Shown: in pieces, positions 56,306 through 64,000 of the stretch
Layout: the number at the start of each line of letters is the position of its first letter
Position numbering within the stretch: the stretch's first letter is position 1
DNA from: an uncultured Trueperaceae bacterium
GTDB lineage: Bacteria > Deinococcota > Deinococci > Deinococcales > Trueperaceae
Direction of reading: 5' to 3'
DNA length: 64,000 nucleotides
Assembly: GCA_937873495.1 (NCBI GenBank)
Contig: CALMXZ010000011.1
Location: 62,001 to 126,000 of the forward strand
Notes under the pieces: model-generated
Databases searched by the model: none
What the model saw: only the letters and a program-made list of their open reading frames with translations
Told to the model about the DNA's origin: nothing
Translations under genes and position numbers: made by a program

Positions 56306-57058
56306 ATGACGCAACTCCATGTGCGAGCGGCGGAAGGCAGCGTGGCACCCATCGTGCTCCTTCCCGGCGACCCAGACCGCGCCACCCTGGTGGCAGAGCG
56401 CTTCCTCGAGGGTCCGAGGCGCTACAACTCGTACCGTCACCTCTACGGCTACACGGGCACCTACCAGGGCGTTCCAGTGAGCGTGCAAGCGACCGGCATG
56501 GGCTGCCCGAGCCTCGCCATCGTCGTGGAGGAGCTCGTGCGCCTCGGCGCGAAGACCCTCGTGCGCATCGGCACGAGCGGCGTGGTCGGCCCCGGCATAG
56601 CGCCTGGCGACCTGATCGTGGCCTCCGCCAGCGTCCCGAACGACGGCACGACGCGCCAGTACCTCGGCGGCGCCGCCTACTCCACGGTAGCGGACTTCGG
56701 GCTCACCCAGGCACTGGCGCGGAGCGCGAGCAAGCTGGAGCGCAAGACGCACGTCGGGCTCATCCAGACGGACGACGCGTTCTACGCCGTGACACCGGAA
56801 GCCGTGCCAGGCCTCGCCGCCACGGGGGTCCTGGCGCTCGAGATGGAGGCGTCCGCCCTCTTCCTGATCGGCAAGCTGCGCGCCGTGCGAGCCGGCTGCA
56901 TGCTGGTCGCGAGCAACCGCATCGGGGACGCCACCTTCGTCGAGCCGGCCGTCCTCGACGCCGCGATCCTCGACATGATCGGCGCTACGCTCGCGGCATG
57001 CGTCGAGCATCAGGCCATGGAGCAGAAGGCCGCGGCGACGGGCGGCACGGTCGCGTGA
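56306..57058 (+). CDS. Nucleoside phosphorylase (NP-I family; purine-nucleoside or uridine)
   Basis: The 250-residue protein has the NP-I family motifs: ILLPGDPDRATLVAERFL (phosphate loop), VQATGMGCPSLAIVVEEL, VRIGTSGVVGPGIAPGDLIVA and ALEMEASALFLIG. It splits a nucleoside with phosphate to give base and ribose-1-phosphate in salvage. NDGTTRQY is closer to purine-specific hexameric enzymes, but the call between purine and uridine is open. It begins a plus-strand run with hydroxyacyl-CoA dehydrogenase, starting 20 nt downstream. Confidence 0.88.
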   Translation: MTQLHVRAAEGSVAPIVLLPGDPDRATLVAERFLEGPRRYNSYRHLYGYTGTYQGVPVSVQATGMGCPSLAIVVEELVRLGAKTLVRIGTSGVVGPGIAPGDLIVASASVPNDGTTRQYLGGAAYSTVADFGLTQALARSASKLERKTHVGLIQTDDAFYAVTPEAVPGLAATGVLALEMEASALFLIGKLRAVRAGCMLVASNRIGDATFVEPAVLDAAILDMIGATLAACVEHQAMEQKAAATGGTVA

Positions 57059-57077
57059 GCGGCGAGAGGAGCAAGGC

Positions 57078-57917
57078 ATGAAGGTAGCGGTCGTCGGGGC
57101 CGGCACGATGGGTTCCGGCATAGCGCAGACGTGCGCTCTGGCGGGTCACGAGCTCGTGCTGGTCGACACTAACTCCGGGGCCTTGGAGCGGGCCAAGGAG
57201 ACCATGCGCGGCAGCCTCGCGCGCATGGTGAAGAAGGAGACCATCGGGGCGCACGACGCCGAGGACGCGCTCGGCAGGGTGACCTTCAAGCACGGCATCA
57301 CGGGCCTCGAGGACGCCGGGGTGGTCATCGAGGCCGTGTTCGAGTCGCTCCCCGTCAAGCGCGAGGTATGGACGGAGCTCGCGAGCAACACCTCGGAAGG
57401 GGCGCTCCTCGCCACCAACACGTCGAGCCTGTCCGTCACCGCGATAGCGGCGTTCAGCGGCAGGCCCGAGCGCTTCTGCGGCATGCACTTCTTCAACCCC
57501 GTGCCGATGATGGCGCTCGTCGAGGTCGTCAGGGGGCTGCGCTCGAGCGAGGAGGCGGTCGAACAAGCTCGCGCCTTCACCGAGGGCATCGGCAAGACGC
57601 CCATCGTCTGCGAGGACAGGCCGGGGTTCATCGTCAACCGCCTCTTGGTTCCGTACATCAACGACGCCGCCCACGCCCTCTCCGAGGGCGTCGCCAGCGC
57701 GGAGGACATCGACAAGGCCATGCGCCTCGGCGCGAACATGCCGATCGGCCCACTCGCCCTGGCCGACCTGGTGGGGCTGGACGTCTGCCTCGCCGCGGCC
57801 GAGTCGCTCCTGAGCGAGTTCGGCGACCCGAAGTTCCGCGTCGCGCCGCTCGTGCGCCAGATGGTGCGCGCCGGCAAGCTGGGGCGCAAGAGCGGCGAAG
57901 GCTTCTACACCTACTGA
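57078..57917 (+). CDS. 3-hydroxyacyl-CoA (3-hydroxybutyryl-CoA) dehydrogenase
   Basis: The 279-residue protein has the NAD motif VGAGTMGSGIAQTCALAGH, the conserved VIEAVFESLPVKREVW region, the ATNTSSLSVTAIA segment, and the catalytic His in CGMHFFNPVPMMALVEVV. It ends in the dimerisation domain (RPGFIVNRLLVPYINDAAHAL...GPLALADLVGLDV). It oxidises 3-hydroxyacyl-CoA, probably short chain, and is followed by an enoyl-CoA hydratase and, 4 kb on, a thiolase, giving a complete short-chain beta-oxidation set. Confidence 0.94.
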   Translation: MKVAVVGAGTMGSGIAQTCALAGHELVLVDTNSGALERAKETMRGSLARMVKKETIGAHDAEDALGRVTFKHGITGLEDAGVVIEAVFESLPVKREVWTELASNTSEGALLATNTSSLSVTAIAAFSGRPERFCGMHFFNPVPMMALVEVVRGLRSSEEAVEQARAFTEGIGKTPIVCEDRPGFIVNRLLVPYINDAAHALSEGVASAEDIDKAMRLGANMPIGPLALADLVGLDVCLAAAESLLSEFGDPKFRVAPLVRQMVRAGKLGRKSGEGFYTY

Positions 57918-57982
57918 CGAGCGTGAGGCGCCCTGAACGGGCGCCCGGCCGCGGCGTGAGGGCCACGGCGGGAAGGAGACGC

Positions 57983-58813
57983 ATGACCGACAACGAACCG
58001 CTCGACGAGGGCTTCGAGGACGACGCCCAGGAGGACGTGAGCTTCGAGCACCTGCGCTACGAGGTCGACGGCGAGGTCGCCATCGTCACGGTCGATCGCC
58101 AGGAGGCGCTCAACGCCCTCAACCAGGACGTGCTGTTCGAACTTGGGCTCGTCTTCGAGCTGGCGGCGGCCGACTCGGCCGTGCGCGCCCTCGTCATCAC
58201 CGGCGCCGGCCGGGCGTTCGTGGCGGGCGCCGACATCGCCGCCCTGCGCGAGCTCGGCGACGCCTTCGCCGGCAGAGAGACGTCGCTCGGCGGCCAGGAG
58301 GTCGCGAACACCCTTGCCTCCCTGCCCTTCCCGACCGTGGCGGCCATCAACGGCTTCGCGCTCGGTGGGGGGCTGGAACTGGCCCTGGCGGCCGACCTGC
58401 GCGTGGCGGCCACCAGCGCCCGCCTCGGCCTGCCCGAGGTCGGCCTCGGGCTCATCCCCGGCTTCGGCGGCACGCAACGCTTGCCGCGGCTGATCGGCGT
58501 CGGGCGCGCGCTCGACCTCATCCTCACCGGACGCCACGTGCAGGCCGAGGAGGCGCTGCAGCTCGGGCTCGTCAACCGGGTCGCCGACGACGCCCTTGCC
58601 ACCGCCGTGGCGCTGGCAAGGCAGGCGGCGCGCAACGCCCCCATCGCCCTCGGGTTGGCCAAGGAGGCCGTGTTCAGAGGCCTCGACGTGACGTTGCAGC
58701 AAGGCCTCGAAGTGGAAGCGGACCTCTTCGGGATGGTCGCTACGACGACGGACATGCGCGAGGGCACGAGCGCCTTCCTGGAGAAGCGCGCGCCGGAGTG
58801 GACGGACAGCTGA
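57983..58813 (+). CDS. Enoyl-CoA hydratase
   Basis: The ATG has GGAAGGAG upstream. The 276-residue crotonase-fold protein has ALNQDVLFEL, VTGAGRAFVAGADIAALREL (oxyanion hole), the first catalytic Glu in ALGGGLELALAADLRVA, and the second in GLPEVGLGLIPGFGGTQRLPRL. The N-terminal ~20 residues are acidic and disordered. It hydrates trans-2-enoyl-CoA in beta-oxidation, next to its dehydrogenase partner. Confidence 0.93.
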   Translation: MTDNEPLDEGFEDDAQEDVSFEHLRYEVDGEVAIVTVDRQEALNALNQDVLFELGLVFELAAADSAVRALVITGAGRAFVAGADIAALRELGDAFAGRETSLGGQEVANTLASLPFPTVAAINGFALGGGLELALAADLRVAATSARLGLPEVGLGLIPGFGGTQRLPRLIGVGRALDLILTGRHVQAEEALQLGLVNRVADDALATAVALARQAARNAPIALGLAKEAVFRGLDVTLQQGLEVEADLFGMVATTTDMREGTSAFLEKRAPEWTDS

Positions 58814-58823
58814 CCGGCAGCGC

Positions 58824-58860
58824 GGCCGTCGGGCGACAGCGCCACGGCCGCCCGACGGCC
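58824..58860 (+). terminator. Long GC hairpin after the enoyl-CoA hydratase gene
   Basis: GGCCGTCGGGCG (58824-58835) pairs with CGCCCGACGGCC (58849-58860), a 12-bp perfect stem with a 13-nt loop, 10 nt after the stop. It lacks a T-tract, common in GC-rich genomes. Confidence 0.5.
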
Positions 58861-58888
58861 CGCCCGGCCAGGGGCGAGCACTGAACGA

Positions 58889-58919
58889 CGGCATGCCGCA
58901 CGTAACATGTGGCATGCCG
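58889..58919. promoter_or_regulatory. Palindrome over the start of the inactive hydrolase gene
   Basis: CGGCATGCC (58889-58897) mirrors GGCATGCCG (58911-58919). TAACAT (58903-58908) in the loop is a -10-like box 5 nt before the ATG at 58914, which lies in the right arm. A protein bound here would block both promoter and start. Confidence 0.45.
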
Positions 58920-59927
58920 TTTCGCATCAAGGTCTCCCTCGTCATCGTGGCGCTGCTCGTCGCGCTGGTCGTCGTCGTGCCCCTCGTCGTCCCGCTCGGC
59001 GCCCCGAGCGGCGCGCGGCCGCTGGCCGAAGCGGTGGCGCAAGCGGGCAGGTCGGACGCGAGGCTCGTGCCGGCCGGGTCGGTCGAGCTCTACGCCGTGC
59101 AGCGTCCGTACTCCGGGCCAGGGACCGCCCCGCTCTCGTTCGTGCTCCTGCACGCGTACGGTTCCAACGCGTTCTCGTTCGACCTCGTCCTCGACGACCT
59201 GGCGCGCTACGGCGACGTAGTGGCGTTCGACCGCCCTGGCTTCGGGCTGAGCGAACGGCCCGCCCCGTCCGACTTCGGCGCGGACGCCAGCCCTTACTCC
59301 TACGCGGCGCAGGTGACGCAGACGGTGGCGCTGATCGAGCGCCTCGGCTTGAGGAACGTCGTGCTTGTCGGCGACAACGCCGGTGGGGTGCTGGCGCTCG
59401 AAGTGGCCATCGCCCGGCCGGACCTGGTGGCGGGCCTCGTGCTCGTCGGCGCGCCCGCGTACCTGCTGCAGCAGGGCGGCGGCGCGCCCGGCTGGGTCCT
59501 GCGCACGCCGCAGCTCGCGCGCCTCGGACCCGTGTTCATGCGCCAGCTCGCCGGGCAACCGGGCGAGCAGCTGTACGCCGGCGCGTGGTTCGACGCGGGC
59601 AGGATCACGCTCGCGCAGCGCGCGGCGCGGTCCGTCGGCACCACCGTCGACGGGTGGGACACGGCTCTATGGCAGGTGACCCTCGCGGGCGCGCCGCAGA
59701 GCCTCGTAGGGCGCCTTGGCGGCGTGACCGCGCCGGCTCTCGTTCTGGCTGGCGCGGCCGCCGGCAGCGTACCGGCGAGCGAGTCGGAGCGCCTGGCGGC
59801 CGAGCTCCCGCGCGCCAGCCTCGCACGCCTGGACGCCTGCGGCGACCTCCCACAGGAGGAGTGCCCAGGGCAGTTCGTCGACCTCGTCACGGCGTGGTTG
59901 GCAGGTCAGGGGTTGACCGGCCACTGA
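58914..59927 (+). CDS. Membrane-anchored alpha/beta-hydrolase-fold protein lacking the catalytic triad
   Basis: The 337-residue protein has one N-terminal membrane helix (~8-28) and a full alpha/beta hydrolase fold: SFVLLHAYGSNAFSFDLVL, VVAFDRPGFGLSERP, VVLVGDNAGGVLALEVA and LVLVGAPAYLL. The nucleophile elbow is GDNAGG: Asn155 replaces Ser, one base away from a serine codon. The usual His near the end (GHLPQEE) is Asp (GDLPQEE), and the acidic position also lacks Asp (LAGAAAGSVPAS). So catalysis is unlikely; ligand binding is possible. Confidence 0.82.
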   Translation: MPFRIKVSLVIVALLVALVVVVPLVVPLGAPSGARPLAEAVAQAGRSDARLVPAGSVELYAVQRPYSGPGTAPLSFVLLHAYGSNAFSFDLVLDDLARYGDVVAFDRPGFGLSERPAPSDFGADASPYSYAAQVTQTVALIERLGLRNVVLVGDNAGGVLALEVAIARPDLVAGLVLVGAPAYLLQQGGGAPGWVLRTPQLARLGPVFMRQLAGQPGEQLYAGAWFDAGRITLAQRAARSVGTTVDGWDTALWQVTLAGAPQSLVGRLGGVTAPALVLAGAAAGSVPASESERLAAELPRASLARLDACGDLPQEECPGQFVDLVTAWLAGQGLTGH

Positions 59928-60005
59928 CCGGCGCGACTCGCCAGAGCGAGCCACGAGCCCACCTCGGGCCGGCAGCCGGCGGCGGCGCGGTCGGCGGGCA
60001 CGCGG

Positions 60006-60011
60006 TACACT
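60006..60011 (+). promoter_or_regulatory. Leaderless-type -10 box before the M42 peptidase gene
   Basis: TACACT ends 7 nt before the ATG at 60019. Confidence 0.55.
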
Positions 60012-60018
60012 CCCTCTC

Positions 60019-61074
60019 ATGGATCTGCTGAAGAGATTGAGTGAAGCGCCCGGGGTCCCGGGGCGCGAGGAGCAGGTGCGCGCCGTCGTGCGCGCCGAGC
60101 TGGACGGCCTCGTCGACGAGCTGAGCGTCGACGCCTTCGGGAACCTGACGGCCGTCAAGCGCAGCGGGAAGCCCGGCGCGCCCAAGGTCATGGTGGCCGC
60201 CCACATGGACGAGATCGGCTTCCTGGTAAGGCACATCGACGACAAGGGCTTCCTGCGCGTGCAGCAGCTGGGCGGCTTCGACCCGCGCAACCTCTTCGCG
60301 CGTCAGGTCGACGTGCACGCCTCGCTCGCAGGCGAGACGCTCGTCGGCGTGATGAACCCGGCCGGCAAGCCCATCCACATCAGCACGCCCGAGGAGCGCA
60401 CGAAGGTGCCGACGCTCGACCAGTTCTACGTCGACCTCGGCTTGAGCGGCGAGCAGGTCAAGGCGAAGGTGCGCCTCGGCGACATGGTCACCCTGCGGCA
60501 GCCGTTCCAGGACCTCGGCGCCGTCGTGACAGGCAAGGCGCTCGACGACCGCACGGGCTGCTGGATCCTCATCGAGGCCATCAAGCGCCTCGACGCCGCC
60601 GGCATGGCGACCGACCTCTACGCCGTCTTCACCACGCAGGAGGAGGTCGGCCTGCGCGGCGCCCAGACGAGCGCTTACGCCGTCACGCCCGACGTCGGCA
60701 TCGCGCTCGACACGACGTTGGCCGTCGACACGCCCGAGATCCTCGAGCACCTACGCGTCACGCAGCTCGGCAAGGGCACGGCGCTGAAGGTGATGGATTC
60801 GAGCATCATCAGCACCCGCTGGCTGCTCGATCACTTCATCGAGTTGGCCGAGAAGAACGGCATCGCTTACCAGCTCGAGGTCCTGCCGCTCGGCGGCAAC
60901 GACGCCGCCGCCCTTCAGAAGGCCCGCGAGGGGGCGCCGTCGTTCACCATCTCCACCCCGTCGCGCTACGTCCATACCGTCACCGAGATGGTCTCGAAGT
61001 CGGACCTCGAGGGCGCGGTCCAGCTCCTGACGGCGTTCCTGCGCGAAGGCGTCCAGCTCGGTGGCCGCGACTGA
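60019..61074 (+). CDS. M42-family metallopeptidase (aminopeptidase)
   Basis: The 351-residue protein has the M42 motifs: VMVAAHMDEIGFLVRHI with the first metal His and Asp, ALDDRTGCW with the bridging Asp, FTTQEEVGLRGAQT with catalytic Glu pair, DVGIALDTTLAVDTP and, near the end, FTISTPSRYVHTVTEMVS with the last His. Members are cobalt/zinc tetrahedral-complex aminopeptidases that trim peptides in the cytoplasm. It is monocistronic with a leaderless-type start. Confidence 0.94.
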   Translation: MDLLKRLSEAPGVPGREEQVRAVVRAELDGLVDELSVDAFGNLTAVKRSGKPGAPKVMVAAHMDEIGFLVRHIDDKGFLRVQQLGGFDPRNLFARQVDVHASLAGETLVGVMNPAGKPIHISTPEERTKVPTLDQFYVDLGLSGEQVKAKVRLGDMVTLRQPFQDLGAVVTGKALDDRTGCWILIEAIKRLDAAGMATDLYAVFTTQEEVGLRGAQTSAYAVTPDVGIALDTTLAVDTPEILEHLRVTQLGKGTALKVMDSSIISTRWLLDHFIELAEKNGIAYQLEVLPLGGNDAAALQKAREGAPSFTISTPSRYVHTVTEMVSKSDLEGAVQLLTAFLREGVQLGGRD

Positions 61075-61155
61075 CCGACCCAAGCCACTGATGGGCACCG
61101 GCCCGGCGGTCGGTGCCGGAGCGGGTTGGCGCGCCGCGTCCGAGGGGGCTCCTCC

Positions 61156-61899
61156 GTGATCATCGGGGTGATAAGCGACGTGCACGCGAACGTCATCGCC
61201 CTGGAGGCCGCCCTGACGGCCATGAAGCGCCGCGGGGTCGACACGGTCGTGTGCCTCGGCGACCTGGTCGGCTACGGACCGGCGCCGAACGAGACGCTCG
61301 ACCTGATCCGCTCGGAGCACGTCATGTGCACGATGGGCGCGGCCGACGAGCGGCTCGCGTACGGCTTCGCCGCATCGGGAAAGCGCAGGCGGGGTGTGGC
61401 GGACGACATCCTCGCCTGGACGCTCGGCGTCCTGGAGCCAGGGCACCTGACGTTCCTCCGGAGCCTGCCCGTCCAGAAGCGCCTCTCGACCCCGGTCGGG
61501 TGGCTGCGCTTCTTCCACGGCACGACCGACGACACGGGCGAGCCCCTGAACCTGAACCAGGACCCGCACTCCCTGACCCGGCTCCTGGAGAGGAACCGCT
61601 GCACCGTCCTCGCGGCCGGGGGCACCCATGTGCCGTTCTTCCGCCGCGTCGGACCGACGGGGCTCGTGGTCAACCCCGGCTCGGTCGGCCTGTCGCTCAA
61701 CGGCGAGCCGGGCGCCGACTACGCAGTGCTGACCATCCAGGAGGGCTCGGTCGAGATCGAGATGGACAAGGTGGAGTACGACTACGCCGCCGTGGCCTTC
61801 GAGATCGTCGCCTGGGGCATCTCGCCTATGGTGGCCGAGGCGGTCCAGATGGGCCGCCTCCCGGAGAACCTCACGGGGCACGACGAAGGCAGGACCTAG
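61156..61899 (+). CDS. Metallophosphoesterase-fold protein with altered metal ligands
   Basis: I take the GTG at 61156 with GAGGGGG upstream, giving 247 residues that open on the first strand. The fold is that of calcineurin-like phosphoesterases: ISDVHANVIALEA (Asp8, His10), CLGDLVGYGP (Asp36), His121 in FFHGTTDD and VNPGSVG. Two hallmark motifs are changed: GNHD is GAAD (Asn62 to Ala, His63 to Ala) and GHTH is GGTH (His156 to Gly). Metal binding at the second site should fail, so this is probably an inactive or altered homologue. Confidence 0.82.
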   Translation: MIIGVISDVHANVIALEAALTAMKRRGVDTVVCLGDLVGYGPAPNETLDLIRSEHVMCTMGAADERLAYGFAASGKRRRGVADDILAWTLGVLEPGHLTFLRSLPVQKRLSTPVGWLRFFHGTTDDTGEPLNLNQDPHSLTRLLERNRCTVLAAGGTHVPFFRRVGPTGLVVNPGSVGLSLNGEPGADYAVLTIQEGSVEIEMDKVEYDYAAVAFEIVAWGISPMVAEAVQMGRLPENLTGHDEGRT

Positions 61900-61956
61900 G
61901 CTCCTCGGCGCCGCTTCGGCGTCCCCGGGGGCTGCCTCTGCGCGCGCCGGCGCTCC

Positions 61957-63129
61957 TCAGACCAGCTCGAGCCCCAGCGCCAGCCCTTCCCCGCCGCCGA
62001 TGCAGATGGTCGCCACTCCGCGGCGCTTGCCGCCCAGCCGCAGCGCGTTAACGAGGGTCACGAGGATGCGGGCGCCGGAGGCCCCGATCGGGTGACCGAG
62101 CGCCACGGCGCCGCCCAACACGTTCACCTGCGAAGCGCTCAAGCCGAACTCCTCCATCAGCGCCATCGGCACCACGCTGAACGCCTCGTTCACCTCGAAG
62201 AGGTCGACGCTCTCTGGCGTCCAGCCCAGCTTGGCGAACAGCTTGCGCGTCGCCTCGACGGGCGCGATGGTGAACCACTCCGGCGCCACGGCGGCGCCGG
62301 CCCAACCTGTGATGCGGGCGAGGACGGGCATGCCGCGGCGCGCGGCGACCTCTTCGCTTGTGACGACGAGCGCGGCGGCCCCGTCGTTCAAGGTGCTCGC
62401 GTTGGCCGCCGTGATGGTGCCGGTCGGCTCGAACGCCGGCCGCAGCTTGAGCATCTTCTCGAAGTCGACCTGGCTCGGCCCCTCGTCGTGCTCAACCCTG
62501 ACGCTGCCGCGGCGCCCGGCAACCTCGACCGGCACGATCTCGGCCGCGAACGTGCCGCCCTCGACGGCCGCCTGCGCGCGGCGGTAGGAGCGCTCGGCGT
62601 ACTCGTCCTGAGCGGCGCGGGTGAAGGAGTACTTGGCGGCGCAGAGCTCGGCGCACGAACCCATGTGCTTGTCGCCGTAGGCGTCCCAGAGGCCATCGTG
62701 AACGAGCGAGTCCACGAGCTTGGCATCGCCGAGGCGCAGGCCGGCGCGCGCGCCGAGCGTAAGGTACGGGGCGTTCGTCATCGACTCCATGCCGCCCGCG
62801 ACGACCACCTCGGCGTCACGGGTCAGGACCGCCCTCCCCGCTTGGATCACGGCCTCCAGGCCGGACCCGCACATCTTGTTCAGCGTCACGGCGGGCGTGG
62901 CCTGCGCGAGTCCGGCGTAGATGGCGGCCTGGCGGGCGGGCGCCTGGCCCTGGCCGGCCTGCAGGACGTTACCGAGTAGCACGGCGTCGACGCCGTCGGG
63001 TGCGACGCCGGCCCTGCGCGCCGCCTCGGCCACCACGGCCGCACCGAGGCGGGCGGCCGGCACGGTGGCGAACGCGCCCTGGAACGCGCCCATGGGCGTG
63101 CGCACGGCGCTGGAGATGACCAGGTCCAT
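61957..63129 (-). CDS. Acetyl-CoA acetyltransferase (thiolase)
   Basis: The 390-residue thiolase starts at an ATG with GGAGG upstream. It has the nucleophile Cys in LNKMCGSGLEAVI, the FEVNEAFSVVPMA motif, the His in GHPIGASGARI, and the second Cys in CIGGGEGLAL. It condenses or cleaves acetoacetyl-CoA. With the hydratase and dehydrogenase at 57-59 kb it would give short-chain beta-oxidation or, in reverse, C4 acyl-CoA synthesis. Confidence 0.95.
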   Translation of the reverse strand: MDLVISSAVRTPMGAFQGAFATVPAARLGAAVVAEAARRAGVAPDGVDAVLLGNVLQAGQGQAPARQAAIYAGLAQATPAVTLNKMCGSGLEAVIQAGRAVLTRDAEVVVAGGMESMTNAPYLTLGARAGLRLGDAKLVDSLVHDGLWDAYGDKHMGSCAELCAAKYSFTRAAQDEYAERSYRRAQAAVEGGTFAAEIVPVEVAGRRGSVRVEHDEGPSQVDFEKMLKLRPAFEPTGTITAANASTLNDGAAALVVTSEEVAARRGMPVLARITGWAGAAVAPEWFTIAPVEATRKLFAKLGWTPESVDLFEVNEAFSVVPMALMEEFGLSASQVNVLGGAVALGHPIGASGARILVTLVNALRLGGKRRGVATICIGGGEGLALGLELV

Positions 63130-63231
63130 CGGAGTACCTCCGGTCGACCGGCTCCCGCTACCGGGGGCGCACCAGCTTCCCCGGCGCGGGCCGGTCATCA
63201 AGTTACCGCCAGCGTACTAGGCCGGCGGCCG

Positions 63232-64000
63232 TCAACGTCTGAACGTGACTACGGCCTGCGCTCCGCGCCACTCGACCTGCAGGGGCGCGTAGAGGTCGAA
63301 GCCGGCCGGCAGGAGGACCACTCCGGCCACCGGCTCCGCCGGGCCGACACTATCCGAGCCGCCGCTCACCACCAGGAGGCGGTACGGATAGCGGACCTCG
63401 AGCTCCCTGTCGCCTTGGGAGAACCGCAGCGCCGGCTCCCAGGTGCCGTCCGCGAGCGCGACGACCTGCAGCAGGAGCAGGCTGTCGCCCGCCCCGGCGG
63501 TCCGCGCGGCCTCGTCGAGGACCGCGTCGACGGCGCGGGTGAGGTCGGGTCTGGCGATGGGCAGGAGCGCCAGGTCGAGGAGCGAGAGGCTCACGTCGCC
63601 GTCGAAGAAGCGCAGGACGGGCACGTCGCCAGGCAACACGTCGGCTTCCCACGGCGCGCCGTCGCCGTCCTCCACGGCGGCCCGGTCAGGCGGCCGTGCG
63701 CCGGGGAACGGTTCGAGCACGAGCGGGAACTCCTCGCCGTCCGCCGTGACGGCGGTGGCGGCGGCAGAGGCGGCGCCGGGTGCGGGTGCTACGCCGACGA
63801 GGTCGAGCGCCGACAGCGGCGCCCACCAGTCGGAGCCGACCTCGAGGACCGGCGCGCTCAGGCTCACCTCGACGGGTCCGGCGTCGCCGGGACGCTGCTG
63901 CAGCGCGTCGGAGGAGCCGGCGAAGAAGGTGACCACCCCCTTGGCGCCCCTGAAAGTCAGCGCGGTGCCGTCCGATGTCGCGACGGCACCGATGGCCCTC
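63232..64000 (-). CDS. Secreted or surface protein with copper-amine-oxidase-N-like domain (partial)
   Basis: The frame is open through the end of the window; 256 C-terminal residues are visible and the N-terminus lies beyond 64000. Near the edge it reads TSDGTALTFRGAKGVVTFFAGSSDAL, like the copper amine oxidase N-terminal-like stalk domains of cell-envelope proteins, followed by VGSDWWAPLSALDLVG, another strand of the same type. A ~130-residue segment of unknown type follows, with a final propeller-like or beta domain (DLYAPLQVEWRGAQAVVTF). Function is unknown. It lies upstream of, and on the same strand as, the thiolase. Confidence 0.55.
   Translation of the reverse strand, partial: RAIGAVATSDGTALTFRGAKGVVTFFAGSSDALQQRPGDAGPVEVSLSAPVLEVGSDWWAPLSALDLVGVAPAPGAASAAATAVTADGEEFPLVLEPFPGARPPDRAAVEDGDGAPWEADVLPGDVPVLRFFDGDVSLSLLDLALLPIARPDLTRAVDAVLDEAARTAGAGDSLLLLQVVALADGTWEPALRFSQGDRELEVRYPYRLLVVSGGSDSVGPAEPVAGVVLLPAGFDLYAPLQVEWRGAQAVVTFRR

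Overview
The window is uniformly GC-rich (roughly 70% by eye). It reads like a chromosome segment from a Deinococcota bacterium, probably close to the Trueperaceae; this assignment is inference from content. Three things support it. Solute-binding proteins carry signal-peptidase-I sites of the form AxA|Q rather than lipoboxes, which implies a periplasm. A YpdA-type reductase suggests bacillithiol use. At least ten genes have a TANNNT -10 hexamer about 5-7 nt before the start codon, the leaderless promoter form known in Deinococcus.

Layout. 1-5.9 kb: the tail of a peptide-type ABC permease, a nitrilase-family amidase, secreted or lipid-anchored propeller-like proteins, a DCC thiol oxidoreductase and two DinB-fold proteins. 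5.8-15.8 kb: a coherent amino-sugar island. A ROK kinase and an RpiR/SIS regulator face a forward operon of a two-domain discoidin-like secreted protein, a DUF4434 protein with an inserted discoidin-like domain, a three-gene sugar ABC importer without ATPase, DUF4127 and NanE. A near-consensus promoter followed by a perfect inverted repeat lies between the two arms. I infer import of a ManNAc-containing or sialic-acid-like glycan, breakdown by DUF4127/DUF4434 proteins of unknown activity, and conversion by kinase plus NanE to GlcNAc-6-phosphate. 15.8-21.1 kb: a catecholate siderophore locus (binding protein, two permeases, ATPase) divergent from an enterochelin-type esterase. 21.1-28.8 kb: a lipoprotein, two tRNA-Ser genes, DUF817, an MFS protein, tRNA-Arg, DUF2461, a type 5 uracil-DNA glycosylase, TrmJ-like methyltransferase and rpsT.

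29-36.7 kb: a membrane protein/hydrolase pair, a DEAD-box helicase with a structured leader, a UvrD-like helicase, a CopD-like/TusA-like pair, and a bipartite lipoate ligase. 36.8-42 kb: a second complete iron-siderophore importer followed by an MFS protein. 42-44 kb is a patchier stretch with a GNAT, DUF899, gene remnants and a pair of similar palindromic elements. 44-51.3 kb: PilC, Nth, YpdA, a membrane protein, a DHH-CBS-tRNA nucleotidyltransferase fusion and a degenerate site-2 protease. 51.4-56.2 kb (minus strand): a Ser/Thr kinase with an NHL propeller, its PP2C phosphatase, a DsbA-like protein, DUF3467 and two roadblock proteins. 56.3-64 kb: nucleoside phosphorylase, fatty-acid/3-hydroxybutyryl genes, an alpha/beta hydrolase that lacks its triad, an M42 peptidase, a metallophosphoesterase with altered metal ligands, a thiolase and a partial surface protein.

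Best candidates for undescribed biology are the discoidin/DUF4434/DUF4127/NanE island, the secreted protein with six CxxxC repeats, and three pseudoenzymes with specific catalytic residues lost.
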